In this document: in pieces, positions 6,601 through 15,013 of the stretch
Position numbering within the stretch: position 1 is the first letter of the stretch
Layout of the letters: each line of letters opens with the position of its first letter
Assembly (NCBI GenBank): GCA_002338655.1
Contig: DDIU01000009.1
Coordinates: 1-47,275 of the forward strand
Length of the DNA: 47,275 nt
Reading direction: 5' to 3'
DNA from: Flammeovirgaceae bacterium UBA1842
GTDB lineage: Bacteria; Bacteroidota; Bacteroidia; Cytophagales; Cyclobacteriaceae
The notes under the pieces: model-generated
Seen by the model: the letters and a program-made list of their open reading frames with translations, nothing else
Databases searched by the model: none
What the model was told of the DNA's origin: nothing
Position numbers and translations under genes: made by a program

Positions 6601-8700
6601 ATGCGTTACATAATCACTTTGTTGATCATTTGGCAATCAGTCGCCTGTACCTCACAAACTAAAGAAACCATGACGGACACCCATAAAAAACCTAATCATT
6701 TAATAGAATCTACAAGTCCGTACTTGTTACAACATGCTTATAATCCTGTGGAGTGGTATCCGTGGGGAGAAGAGGCACTGACGAAGGCAAAGAAAGAAGA
6801 TAAACCTATATTGGTCAGCATTGGCTACTCGTCCTGTCATTGGTGCCATGTCATGGAACGTGAATCTTTCGAAAATGACAGCATCGCCAAGGTGATGAAT
6901 GACAATTTTATTTGCATCAAAGTAGATCGTGAAGAGCGACCTGATGTGGATCAAATCTATATGGATGCCGTACAGGCTATGGGTGGCAATGGCGGCTGGC
7001 CACTCAACGTGTTCCTTACCCCAGATCAAAAACCATTTTATGGCGGCACTTATTTCCCGCCAGAAAACTGGACGCAACTCCTTAAAAATGTGGCTGCTGC
7101 GTTTAAAAACAATCGTGAAGAGCTAAATGCGTCAGCTGATAAACTGACGGCAGCCCTTTCCACCAGCGAATTAGCTAAATACAATCTGCTCCCCACAGAA
7201 ACAGATTTTCCGAAAGAAAAACTGGCCGACATGTACCAGACCATGGCCAAACGGTTTGATAAAAAATTAGGGGGCTTTGATCGGGCACCAAAATTTCCAA
7301 TGCCGGGCAATTGGCAATTGCTCCTTCAAAATTATCACTACACCAATAATGAAGCTGCTCTCGATCAGGTAAAACTTACGCTAGACGAAATTGCCTATGG
7401 CGGGATCTACGATCAGGTAGGTGGTGGCTTCGCACGTTATTCTGTAGATGCGGAATGGTTTGCTCCTCATTTTGAAAAAATGCTCTACGATAACGGCCAG
7501 TTGGTAAGTCTTTACTCAGAAGCTTATAAGCTTACAAAATCGCCTTTGTACAAAGAAGTGGTTTACCAAACCATAGAATGGCTGGATCGTGAAATGACTA
7601 ACGAGGCCGGTGGGTTTTACTCCGCTCTGGATGCCGATAGCGAAGGAGAAGAAGGCAAATTTTATGTATGGACACAAACTGAATTGGATCAAATTTTAGG
7701 AGAAAATGCAGCACTTATTTCTGACTATTATAACGCTACCAAAAAAGGTAACTGGGAGCATGGCAATAACATACTAAATAAAAGCATGTCTGATCAAGCC
7801 TTTGCCGACAAGCACAGTATTGACGTACAACAACTACGGGAGAAAGTACGCAAGGCAGATGAGCTACTCCTTAAAGCCAGGGCTTCACGCATAAGGCCGG
7901 GTCTTGATGATAAGGCTTTGGCCGGATGGAATGGTTTGATGCTAAAAGGGCTGGTAGATGCTTATGATGCTTTTGGTGAACCAAAATTTTTAAAGATGGC
8001 CATTAAAAACGCCCATTTTATCAAAGATAAAATGACACATGATGGCCGATTGAACCGATCCTATAAAGAAGGCAAAGCCACTATCGATGCCTACTTGGAA
8101 GACTATGCTTTTGTGATCCCCGGTTATTTGGCCTTATACGAGTCCACCTTTGATGAGCAATGGCTCAACGAAGCGAAGTCCTTATTGGAATATACTAATT
8201 CCCATTTCTTCGATGAAAAAGAGAAATTTTACTTTTTCACTAATCACGATGCGGATGAATTGATCGCCCGTAAAAAGGAAGTTTTTGATAATGTAATTCC
8301 CTCTTCCAATTCACAAATGGCAATCAACCTATATTTGATGGGAACCTTGTTGGATAATAGTGATTACCTGAAAAAATCAAAGGACATGCTATCGGCTATG
8401 GTAAAGCTAGTGGCACAAGAGCCTGCTTATACATATAACTGGGGGATTTTGTATGGCTATATGGTCAACAATATGGCAGAAATAGCCATTGTAGGGAATG
8501 ATGCGGAAGCCATACGTGCTCAATTTGCCAGTCATTACCATCCCAATAAAATATTGATGGGAACTACGACAAGCAGTACGCTGCCTTTATTGGAAGATAA
8601 AGTTTCAAAAAATGGGGCGGCAACCATTTATGTTTGTTATAATAAGACTTGCAAATTGCCTACAACAGAGTTTAAAAAGGCATTAGAACAATTGAAATAA
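6601..8700 (+). CDS. YyaL/DUF255-family thioredoxin-domain lipoprotein
   Basis: Protein of 699 residues. A short SPII signal ends in the lipobox SVAC with Cys16, so it is probably a lipoprotein; an internal ATG at 6670 would give a cytosolic form. The N-terminal thioredoxin-like domain (about 30-200) carries SSCHWCHVM with Cys79 and Cys82. The rest is a six-hairpin (alpha/alpha) barrel resembling N-acylglucosamine epimerases and glycoside hydrolases. This is the architecture of B. subtilis YyaL and human SPATA20, whose reactions are unknown. The upstream gap is filled by heptamer repeats and the gene stands alone. Confidence 0.9.
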   Translation: MRYIITLLIIWQSVACTSQTKETMTDTHKKPNHLIESTSPYLLQHAYNPVEWYPWGEEALTKAKKEDKPILVSIGYSSCHWCHVMERESFENDSIAKVMNDNFICIKVDREERPDVDQIYMDAVQAMGGNGGWPLNVFLTPDQKPFYGGTYFPPENWTQLLKNVAAAFKNNREELNASADKLTAALSTSELAKYNLLPTETDFPKEKLADMYQTMAKRFDKKLGGFDRAPKFPMPGNWQLLLQNYHYTNNEAALDQVKLTLDEIAYGGIYDQVGGGFARYSVDAEWFAPHFEKMLYDNGQLVSLYSEAYKLTKSPLYKEVVYQTIEWLDREMTNEAGGFYSALDADSEGEEGKFYVWTQTELDQILGENAALISDYYNATKKGNWEHGNNILNKSMSDQAFADKHSIDVQQLREKVRKADELLLKARASRIRPGLDDKALAGWNGLMLKGLVDAYDAFGEPKFLKMAIKNAHFIKDKMTHDGRLNRSYKEGKATIDAYLEDYAFVIPGYLALYESTFDEQWLNEAKSLLEYTNSHFFDEKEKFYFFTNHDADELIARKKEVFDNVIPSSNSQMAINLYLMGTLLDNSDYLKKSKDMLSAMVKLVAQEPAYTYNWGILYGYMVNNMAEIAIVGNDAEAIRAQFASHYHPNKILMGTTTSSTLPLLEDKVSKNGAATIYVCYNKTCKLPTTEFKKALEQLK

Positions 8701-8704
8701 TGAA

Positions 8705-8812
8705 TCTGGTCATTGCGATGAATGAGGAACTGCCCGTCCCGTATTTGTTGCGGGAAATGAAGAAGCAATCCCTTAAATTAAAGACTGCTTCGTGCCTCGC
8801 AGTAACCAGAAA
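8705..8812. repeat. Large imperfect palindrome of the GTCATTGCGA family
   Basis: CTGGTCATTGCGA near the start is complementary, allowing G-U pairs, to CTCGCAGTAACCAG at the end. Inside are GAAGCAATCCC, GACTGCTTCGTGCC and a small CCCG/CGGG hairpin. The half-sites match the repeats at 75-128 and 42.3-42.9 kb. An open frame runs through it but reads only repeat sequence. Confidence 0.6.
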
Positions 8813-8816
8813 CCTA

Positions 8817-9410
8817 ATTGCGAACCGTCATCCTGGGCTTGCCTGCCGGCAGGCGGGCTTGTCGAAGGAAGAGGAGAGCTTACCAGTTTACTCAGAATGT
8901 TGAATATTGAATTATAAATTTAGAATTAAGATTTTTTTTTTTAAATGCACAAAATGAGATGACGAAATATATTTATAAAAGCCTCCCCGGATTTATTCCG
9001 GGGTCTCTTGGTCAGGGATGCCGGAATAAATCCGGCAAAGTACTTATTAATAACAGTCATCCTGAGCAATTAGAATGTAGAATAACGATCAACGAATAAC
9101 TATTAACGGATAACCAGATTGCGAGCCGTCATCCTGAGCCTGTCGAAGGAAGAGGAGAGCTTACCAGTTCGGAATTATGAATAACGAATTAAGAATGTAG
9201 AATGTAGAATAAATGAGATGACGTGTTTGATACCAAATTTTCTCCCACTGGAGGGAGGTCGAGGGAGGACAATAAGTGAGCTATCAAACACGTCATTGGT
9301 TTGAATTAAAAATTAAGAATGTAGAATAACGATTAACGGATACCAGATTGCGAACCGTCATCCTGAGCCTGTCGAAGGAAGAGGAGAGCTTGCCAGTTCG
9401 GAATTATGAA
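8817..9410. repeat. Three direct copies of a CGTCATCCTGAGC...GTCGAAGGA repeat, with palindromes between
   Basis: Copies at 8817-8889, 9118-9180 and 9347-9410 share GTCATCCTGAGCCTGTCG followed by AAGGAAGAGGAGAGCTT. The first copy carries an extra palindrome GCCTGCCGGCAGGC (8841-8854). Between copies are twin hairpins (8985-9003 CCCCGGA/TCCGGGG and 9020-9036 GCCGGA/TCCGGC) and a 79-bp element bounded by a perfect 15-bp inverted repeat (9218-9296). No gene is visible between 8700 and 9535. Confidence 0.75.
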
Positions 9411-9533
9411 TAACGAATTAAAAATTAAGAATGTAGAATAACAATTAACGAATAACAATTAACGAATAACGATAAACCAATAACTAAACGAACTTTCAAC
9501 TTTGAACTTAGAATTAAAAACTTTGAACTAAAA
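8895..9533. repeat. Degenerate heptanucleotide tandem repeats in five tracts
   Basis: GAATnnn-type 7-mers run in register at 8895-8929, 9071-9112, 9179-9213, 9303-9344 and 9401-9533. The last is the longest, with 19 units including GAATAAC, AATTAAC and ACTTTGA, and it ends immediately before the start codon of priA. The repeats interleave with the direct copies of the CGTCATCCTGAGC repeat. Confidence 0.75.
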
Positions 9534-9534
9534 C

Positions 9535-12048
9535 TTGACCCAACTCGAACTAAATAACCCCTCAGATAATCCACGTCAAACCTTTTTTGTTGATGTGATA
9601 TTGCCTGTACCCATCCCCAAAATGTTTACTTATCGCTGTCCGCTGGAGCTGAACAAGTACTTGCAGGTCGGTTGTAGAGTCATTGTTCAGTTTGGTGCAC
9701 GCAGGATACTGACGGGCGTTATTGGCAAAATTCATGAAACACCTCCGGCTAAATATGAAGCTAAGTATATCCTAGATGTACTTGACCCTGAGCCGATTAT
9801 TACTTCCCAGCAATTGCCAATTTTCGAATGGATTGCCAATTACTATATGTGTACACTGGGCGAAGTACTCAATATTGCTATGCCCTCTGGCCTAAAATTG
9901 AGCAGTGAATCCCGAGTGCAATTGCATCCGGAATTCGACATTTTTGAATCCACCTATGATTTCAGTGACAATGAGGAACTGCTGATTGATATATTAGGCA
10001 AAAACGATTCACTCACTTACACTGAGGTGAGCAAAGCTTTACAGATGAAGAATATTTTCTCCCTTATCAAATCATTGGTGCAAAAAGACGCGCTTATCAT
10101 TTTCGAGGAGATTAAGGAAAAATACAAGCCTAAGAAAGAAAACCGAATACGGCTGGTTAAAGAATATGCTAATAAAACAGCCCTTCAGGCATTATTCAAA
10201 ACCTTAGAAAAGAAACCCAAACAAGAGGCCATTTTACTACAATATCTTCAGTTGGTCCCCATTTACAAACAGCAACATTTAAACGAAAAAGGCATTGCTA
10301 AAACTTCATTGCTTGCGCCTGACTTATCCGCCTCAGCAATCAAGACATTGACCAAAAATAAGGTGCTGGAAGAATTTGAAATTACCGTTTCTAGATTTCC
10401 AGATGATGATTTACCCGTGGTAGATATTCACCTTACTGAATACCAACAAGCAGCCAAAGAGAAGATTTCAGCCAGTTTTAAAGAGAAAGATACTGTCCTG
10501 TTGCATGGAATTACCGGAAGTGGCAAAACTGAAATCTATATTAGCCTGATCGAAGATGCTTTGGCCGGTGGTTCGCAGGTTTTGTATTTATTACCAGAAA
10601 TCGCCCTTACCACACAAATTGTTGCCCGATTGAAAAAAGTATTCGGCAATAAAATGGGGGTTTATCATTCCAAATTTTCAGATAATGAAAGAGTGGAGGT
10701 TTGGAACGGGGTTCTTTCAGGCCGCTATCAACTTGTGCTTGGCGTCCGCTCTTCGGTTTTTCTTCCATTCGATAATTTGGGTCTGATCATTATAGACGAA
10801 GAGCACGAGTCTTCCTACAAGCAATACGACCCTGCGCCACGGTATAACGCCCGTGATGTGGCCTTGATGATGGCTGGAATGCACCACGCCAAAGTGCTTT
10901 TGGGCTCGGCCACACCCTCTATGGAAACCTATTACCAAACTCAACTTGGCAAATACGGACTGGTAGAGCTATCACAAAGGTATGGCGATGCACAGCTCCC
11001 GGATTTTCTGGTGAGTGACATGATCAATGAGGGCAATAAGAAACTATTGCACGGTGATTTTTCATTGGGATTGGTTAAGGGTATTACCGATACATTACAA
11101 AATGAGGAACAAGCGATCATCTTCCAAAACCGAAGAGGCTACTCGCCATTTATCAGTTGTAACCAATGTGGTCACATTCCAAAGTGCAACAACTGCGCAG
11201 TGAGCCTCACCTATCATCAATATAGAAAGGAGCTTATTTGTCACTATTGTGGCTATAAAGAGCCAATGCCAAAGGCTTGCGAAGCATGTGGCTCTACCCA
11301 TCTTAAAACGGTAGGTATAGGCACCGAAAAGCTAGAAGAGGATCTTTCATTACAGTTTCCTGGTGCCAAGGTACAGCGCATGGATTTGGACACTACCCGA
11401 AACAAAAACAGCTACGAGCGCATCATAAAAGATTTTGAGAATAAGGAGATCGACATTCTCGTTGGCACGCAGATGGTAAGCAAAGGCCTTGATTTTGACC
11501 ATGTGAATTTAGTAGGCATTATTGACATTGACAGGATGCTCCACTTTCCTGATTTTAGGTCATTCGAGCGCACCTTTCAGCTTTCTACTCAGGTAAGTGG
11601 CCGAGCCGGCCGGAGAAAGAAAAAAGGATTGGTGATCATCCAGTCGCGTAATCCGAAGTTGACCATCATTAAGGATATTATCAACAGTGATTTCCATACT
11701 TTCTATCAACGGGAAATCAATGAGCGGAAAGTGCACCTCTACCCTCCTTTCACAAGATTGATTAACGTAACGATCAAAAATAAAAATAAAGACCTGGCTA
11801 CCCGAACAGCCAATCGTTTGGGAAATCTTATTAAAGAGCAGTTGGGAGTTCATCGGGTGTTGGGGCCACAAGAGCCGTTTATCAATAAAATCAGAAACGA
11901 ATATCTCGTTGAGCTTTTAGTGAAATTGGAGCGAAGTGCCGTTGATCTTAAAAAGGCCAAACAGCTAATGCAGGCTGCTGCGGATGAAATTTTACTTGAA
12001 AAGGACTTAAAATCATCACGGATTGTGTTTGATGTTGATCCGTATTAA
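9535..12048 (+). CDS. priA: Primosomal protein N' (replication restart helicase PriA)
   Basis: Superfamily 2 helicase of 837 residues that reloads the replisome at stalled forks. An N-terminal DNA-binding domain (about 15-120) precedes the helicase core with Walker A HGITGSGKT (324-332) and the DEEH box (421-424). The zinc region holds paired cysteines beginning CNQCGHIPKCNNC at 542, then CHYC and CEAC. The helicase C-terminal lobe contains GTQMVSKGLDFDHV and SGRAGR. The only suitable start is a TTG at 9535, inside or abutting a heptamer repeat tract; no in-frame ATG precedes the conserved FVDVILPVP segment. The gene is monocistronic. Confidence 0.97.
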   Translation: MTQLELNNPSDNPRQTFFVDVILPVPIPKMFTYRCPLELNKYLQVGCRVIVQFGARRILTGVIGKIHETPPAKYEAKYILDVLDPEPIITSQQLPIFEWIANYYMCTLGEVLNIAMPSGLKLSSESRVQLHPEFDIFESTYDFSDNEELLIDILGKNDSLTYTEVSKALQMKNIFSLIKSLVQKDALIIFEEIKEKYKPKKENRIRLVKEYANKTALQALFKTLEKKPKQEAILLQYLQLVPIYKQQHLNEKGIAKTSLLAPDLSASAIKTLTKNKVLEEFEITVSRFPDDDLPVVDIHLTEYQQAAKEKISASFKEKDTVLLHGITGSGKTEIYISLIEDALAGGSQVLYLLPEIALTTQIVARLKKVFGNKMGVYHSKFSDNERVEVWNGVLSGRYQLVLGVRSSVFLPFDNLGLIIIDEEHESSYKQYDPAPRYNARDVALMMAGMHHAKVLLGSATPSMETYYQTQLGKYGLVELSQRYGDAQLPDFLVSDMINEGNKKLLHGDFSLGLVKGITDTLQNEEQAIIFQNRRGYSPFISCNQCGHIPKCNNCAVSLTYHQYRKELICHYCGYKEPMPKACEACGSTHLKTVGIGTEKLEEDLSLQFPGAKVQRMDLDTTRNKNSYERIIKDFENKEIDILVGTQMVSKGLDFDHVNLVGIIDIDRMLHFPDFRSFERTFQLSTQVSGRAGRRKKKGLVIIQSRNPKLTIIKDIINSDFHTFYQREINERKVHLYPPFTRLINVTIKNKNKDLATRTANRLGNLIKEQLGVHRVLGPQEPFINKIRNEYLVELLVKLERSAVDLKKAKQLMQAAADEILLEKDLKSSRIVFDVDPY

Positions 12049-12061
12049 TTTCAGGTTAATG

Positions 12062-12198
12062 GCTTCCGAGAAAATATTTTTCTTCCGTGCACAATACCAC
12101 CCCAACCCTAAAGGGAGTTGATCTAGTTCTCCCTTTAGGGAATGAAAAGGGTGTTTTTAACAATAATCTTTAAATTCAAAAAATCTTTTCTCGGAAGC
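12062..12198. repeat. Nested inverted-repeat element (MITE-like or structured RNA)
   Basis: The outer arms GCTTCCGAGAAAATATTTTT (12062-12081) and the matching arm ending TCTCGGAAGC (to 12198) are 20 bp with one mismatch. Inside, CCCTAAAGGGAG (12106-12117) and CTCCCTTTAGGG (12129-12140) form a perfect 12-bp stem with an 11-nt loop. The element starts 14 nt after the priA stop, so it could also end that transcript. No transposase and no clear target duplication are visible. Confidence 0.6.
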
Positions 12199-12313
12199 AT
12201 AATCTCATTTTATTTAAGGTCTGTGAAAATTAGTCAGACATCAAATCCAGACTAATAAAACTTGTCGTTCATGAACACGGCATATGGTACAAAGTTTGCT
12301 ATTTTTGCGGCCA

Positions 12314-12973
12314 ATGAGGAAAGCAGGTTATATCGGCATTTTTATATTTTTGACAGTGATGGGCGTCATCAGCTGCGTTGATGACAACATACAACCTGAA
12401 GAAGCCGAGCCCTATATTAGTGTAAAATTCATCAATAATAGAAGCCTAGATACCCTCAATGTATTATTGGCGGCCATAAAAGCAGATATAGCGGTTATTA
12501 CCAAACGTATAACAGCCATTGATGCGATGACGGATAAAACGCCCTTTTTAGCTGAGAAAGATTCGCTCAACAAAGTGAAGGCAAGCCTGACAACCGAACA
12601 AACTGAGGTGAACAATAAAATAAACAAACTTAAAAAAGGCTATGTCAAGTTAACCACATTGCAAAGTCTTGGGGGAAGTAGCCCGATTACCAAACTGGAT
12701 TCGACCGGCACCAACGAATTCCCACTTAACAGTAATGCCACGAAAAGTCGTTTTTTTACTACCATCCGACTGTCAGATGATAACCTGGAGTCAAGATTGG
12801 ATACCATTGAATTTGAATATACGTTAGACACTTTGTTTGTTGAGAATACGATCAGAATAAGTGCACAGTGGCCTAAAGTAACTTATTACAGCTTCGATTC
12901 TGTATCGAACATATCATGTAAAGATTCTATCACCTGTACCAGTAATGATGCCTCGCTCACTATCTATTACTAG
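12314..12973 (+). CDS. DUF6452-like lipoprotein with a coiled-coil insert
   Basis: About 219 residues from the ATG at 12314. This start places a clean SPII signal (MRKAGYIGIFIFLTVMGVIS, lipobox Cys21) at the N terminus; the reading from 12284 would bury it. After the acidic CVDDN start comes a helical, K/E-rich region (about 55-105) likely to be coiled coil. A C-terminal half resembles DUF6452 with two cysteines in SCKDSITCTS. The reading frame overlaps the next gene by 29 nt. DUF6452 and DUF6048 genes are usually adjacent in Bacteroidota and their joint role, probably at the outer membrane, is unknown. Confidence 0.65.
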   Translation: MRKAGYIGIFIFLTVMGVISCVDDNIQPEEAEPYISVKFINNRSLDTLNVLLAAIKADIAVITKRITAIDAMTDKTPFLAEKDSLNKVKASLTTEQTEVNNKINKLKKGYVKLTTLQSLGGSSPITKLDSTGTNEFPLNSNATKSRFFTTIRLSDDNLESRLDTIEFEYTLDTLFVENTIRISAQWPKVTYYSFDSVSNISCKDSITCTSNDASLTIYY

Positions 12974-13592
12974 CCTTCTTTTCTGCCTTCTTATAGCAAG
13001 CAGTACTTACGCTGGCGATTCGACAAGAATAGCTGTGAAAAGCGGTGCCCAGCTTTATATTGATTATGGTAAGTTACTCACCATAGCCGCTGACTTCGAA
13101 ACGAAATATGAATTTGGTGCTGGATATCAATTCAAAAACAGGTTTCAACCCAACCTTAAAATTGGCATAGCGACTTTGGAGCCCACATCGGCCATTGAAA
13201 ATGGCACTTACAAATCAGAGGGGCAATACTGGAAAGCCGGACTTAACTATATGATTCCTTTTGATGCTGTTAATAGTTTTTATCTGGGGGCTTATTATGG
13301 GCAATCAAAATTTGAAGATGAGGGTACCTATGAAGTAATTAGTGACCTATGGCCTAAGTTTTCCGGTAGTTTTGAAAGAAAAGATTTGGAGGCAACCTGG
13401 TATGAAGTTGTTGTTGGTTCTGAAAAATCAATGCTTAAAGGCCATGTGAAACTCGGTGGTGTGTTTGGCGTAAGAATTATCCAAAGCCGTACAAAATTTG
13501 ACTTTATCGATGTCTATGCTATTCCCGGTTATGGCCGAACACTGGACAAGACAGCACCTTTTGCTAATGTCTACATCAAGTTTCAGTTATAA
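12945..13592 (+). CDS. DUF6048-like outer-membrane beta-barrel protein
   Basis: Protein of 215 residues with a signal peptide (cleavage near TYAG) and alternating aromatic beta strands ending in VYIKFQL, a terminal pattern of outer-membrane barrels. It starts inside the 3' end of the lipoprotein gene, with paired ATG codons at 12945 and 12948, so translation is probably coupled. The family match to DUF6048 rests on size, strand pattern and the neighbouring DUF6452-like gene. The gene converges on surE with a gap of 15 nt. Confidence 0.68.
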   Translation: MMPRSLSITSLLFCLLIASSTYAGDSTRIAVKSGAQLYIDYGKLLTIAADFETKYEFGAGYQFKNRFQPNLKIGIATLEPTSAIENGTYKSEGQYWKAGLNYMIPFDAVNSFYLGAYYGQSKFEDEGTYEVISDLWPKFSGSFERKDLEATWYEVVVGSEKSMLKGHVKLGGVFGVRIIQSRTKFDFIDVYAIPGYGRTLDKTAPFANVYIKFQL

Positions 13593-13607
13593 AAGCAGAT
13601 TACCTGT

Positions 13608-14378
13608 TTATATATCCCATTCCTTATTGAGTTGTGCCATAGCATGGTGAGCAGTTAGATCATACTGGCAAGGAACTACCGACACATAGTTATTTCCAAT
13701 AGCCCATTCGTCATTGTCCTCTCCCTTATCGTGGTTTACAAAATTGCCCGCCATCCAAAAGTACCTTCGTCCATTAGGGTCATAACGCTGATCAAAATCC
13801 TCATGCCATTTTGCATTTGCCTGACGGCATATTTTAATGCCTTTGATATTTTCATTTCGCTTTGGCGGAATGTTAACGTTCAAGGCTACACCAGATGGCA
13901 ATCCTTTTTCCAGGGTATTCATTACGATTTTCCTGATATAACTTTTGACATGGGAAAAATCCGCATCCGAAGAATAATCACAAAGGGAAAATCCAATGGC
14001 TGGATAGCCTTCAAGTGCCCCTTCTATGGCGGCTGACATCGTGCCACTATACAATACACTGATGGAAGTATTACTTCCATGATTGATGCCGCTCACAACT
14101 AAATCCGGGATCCGGTTCTTTAATACAAAATGCTTTGCAATTTTCACACAGTCTGCCGGTGTACCACTGCATTCATAGGCTTTTATATCTCCAAATATAT
14201 CCGTTTCCTCAAGTCTGAGCGTATTACCAACGGTAATGGCATGCCCCATCCCGCTTTGTGGGCCATCGGGTGCCACCACCACCACTTCCCCAATTTCTTT
14301 CATAATATCAATAAGGGTTCTAATGCCTTTCGAGGATATACCATCGTCATTAGATACTAGAATAAGGGGTTTTGCCAT
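13608..14378 (-). CDS. surE: 5'/3'-nucleotidase SurE
   Basis: Metal-dependent nucleotidase of 256 residues that removes phosphate from nucleoside monophosphates. The N-terminal NDDG metal motif is at 10-13, the nucleotide/metal site SGINHGSN at 96-103 and YSGTMSAA at 110-117. The ATG is 5 nt downstream of an unknown secreted-protein gene, which directly follows ribBA, so the three probably share a transcript. SurE could supply or salvage nucleotides beside flavin synthesis, but the grouping may be incidental. Confidence 0.97.
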   Translation of the reverse strand: MAKPLILVSNDDGISSKGIRTLIDIMKEIGEVVVVAPDGPQSGMGHAITVGNTLRLEETDIFGDIKAYECSGTPADCVKIAKHFVLKNRIPDLVVSGINHGSNTSISVLYSGTMSAAIEGALEGYPAIGFSLCDYSSDADFSHVKSYIRKIVMNTLEKGLPSGVALNVNIPPKRNENIKGIKICRQANAKWHEDFDQRYDPNGRRYFWMAGNFVNHDKGEDNDEWAIGNNYVSVVPCQYDLTAHHAMAQLNKEWDI

Positions 14379-14383
14379 TCTTG

Positions 14384-15013
14384 TTAAGGGGTTTTTGTCT
14401 CTTTAAAAAGAGAGTTGTAATAATCTACTGTTTTTATCAAATCCACACGTCTTTCAGGGCGGATTCTATTGGCTTTCATAAACTTTTTGATCAGTTGGGA
14501 TTTGTCTTTCAACATCCATATCAAATCCTTTTTGGATCCAGGGAATACTTTTATTTTACCATCTTTACCCAAGAAATAATAGGTGTACATAAGTTCAAGC
14601 CTACTATAGGTGCCAGACACGGCATAAGGATAATTTACAACCTTATATTCAATCCTTTCCCTGCTTAATATTGTAATGGGCCGACCTTCCAAAATCACTT
14701 CAAAAACCACAGGGGTTTCATAATCGCCTTTTACGGCAAAAGGTAAGGCATAAAATTCACGGTATCGGTTTACCGAACGATCAAATATTTCAAAATACAA
14801 TACTTTTCTTGCTGAAAATGCAATGGCCGTATTGGCATTGCCTCTTGTAAATTCAACAATATCAGTTTCCTGACTATACTTTACCTGCCCCTTAAGGGTA
14901 TCGCCTTCAAGCAATACGATCTCACCATCATGCCAAACCTGAGATGGAAAATCCTGAGCAACAACTTGGGTCGTACAGGAGATTATGAATACAAGTAAAA
15001 CAGTTCTTATCAA
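14384..15013 (-). CDS. Secreted hypothetical protein between ribBA and surE
   Basis: Protein of 209 residues that I do not assign to a named family. The start is a TTG directly after the ribBA stop (TAATTG); no ATG allows the signal peptide IRTVLLVFIISCTTQVVAQ to be kept. Cleavage after VVAQ is likely, although IISC could act as a lipobox. The mature part begins with a beta-rich segment (WHDGEIVLLEGDTLKGQVKY) seen in many Bacteroidota secreted proteins, and the C-terminal half is basic and helical. Zero spacing to ribBA implies translational coupling. Confidence 0.75.
   Translation of the reverse strand: MIRTVLLVFIISCTTQVVAQDFPSQVWHDGEIVLLEGDTLKGQVKYSQETDIVEFTRGNANTAIAFSARKVLYFEIFDRSVNRYREFYALPFAVKGDYETPVVFEVILEGRPITILSRERIEYKVVNYPYAVSGTYSRLELMYTYYFLGKDGKIKVFPGSKKDLIWMLKDKSQLIKKFMKANRIRPERRVDLIKTVDYYNSLFKETKTP

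Noticed and set aside
8700..8903. 67-residue open frame directly after the YyaL-like gene
   Set aside because: It lies entirely within the GTCATTGCGA palindrome and the GTCATCCTGAGC repeat. Composition and frame follow the repeat, not a protein.
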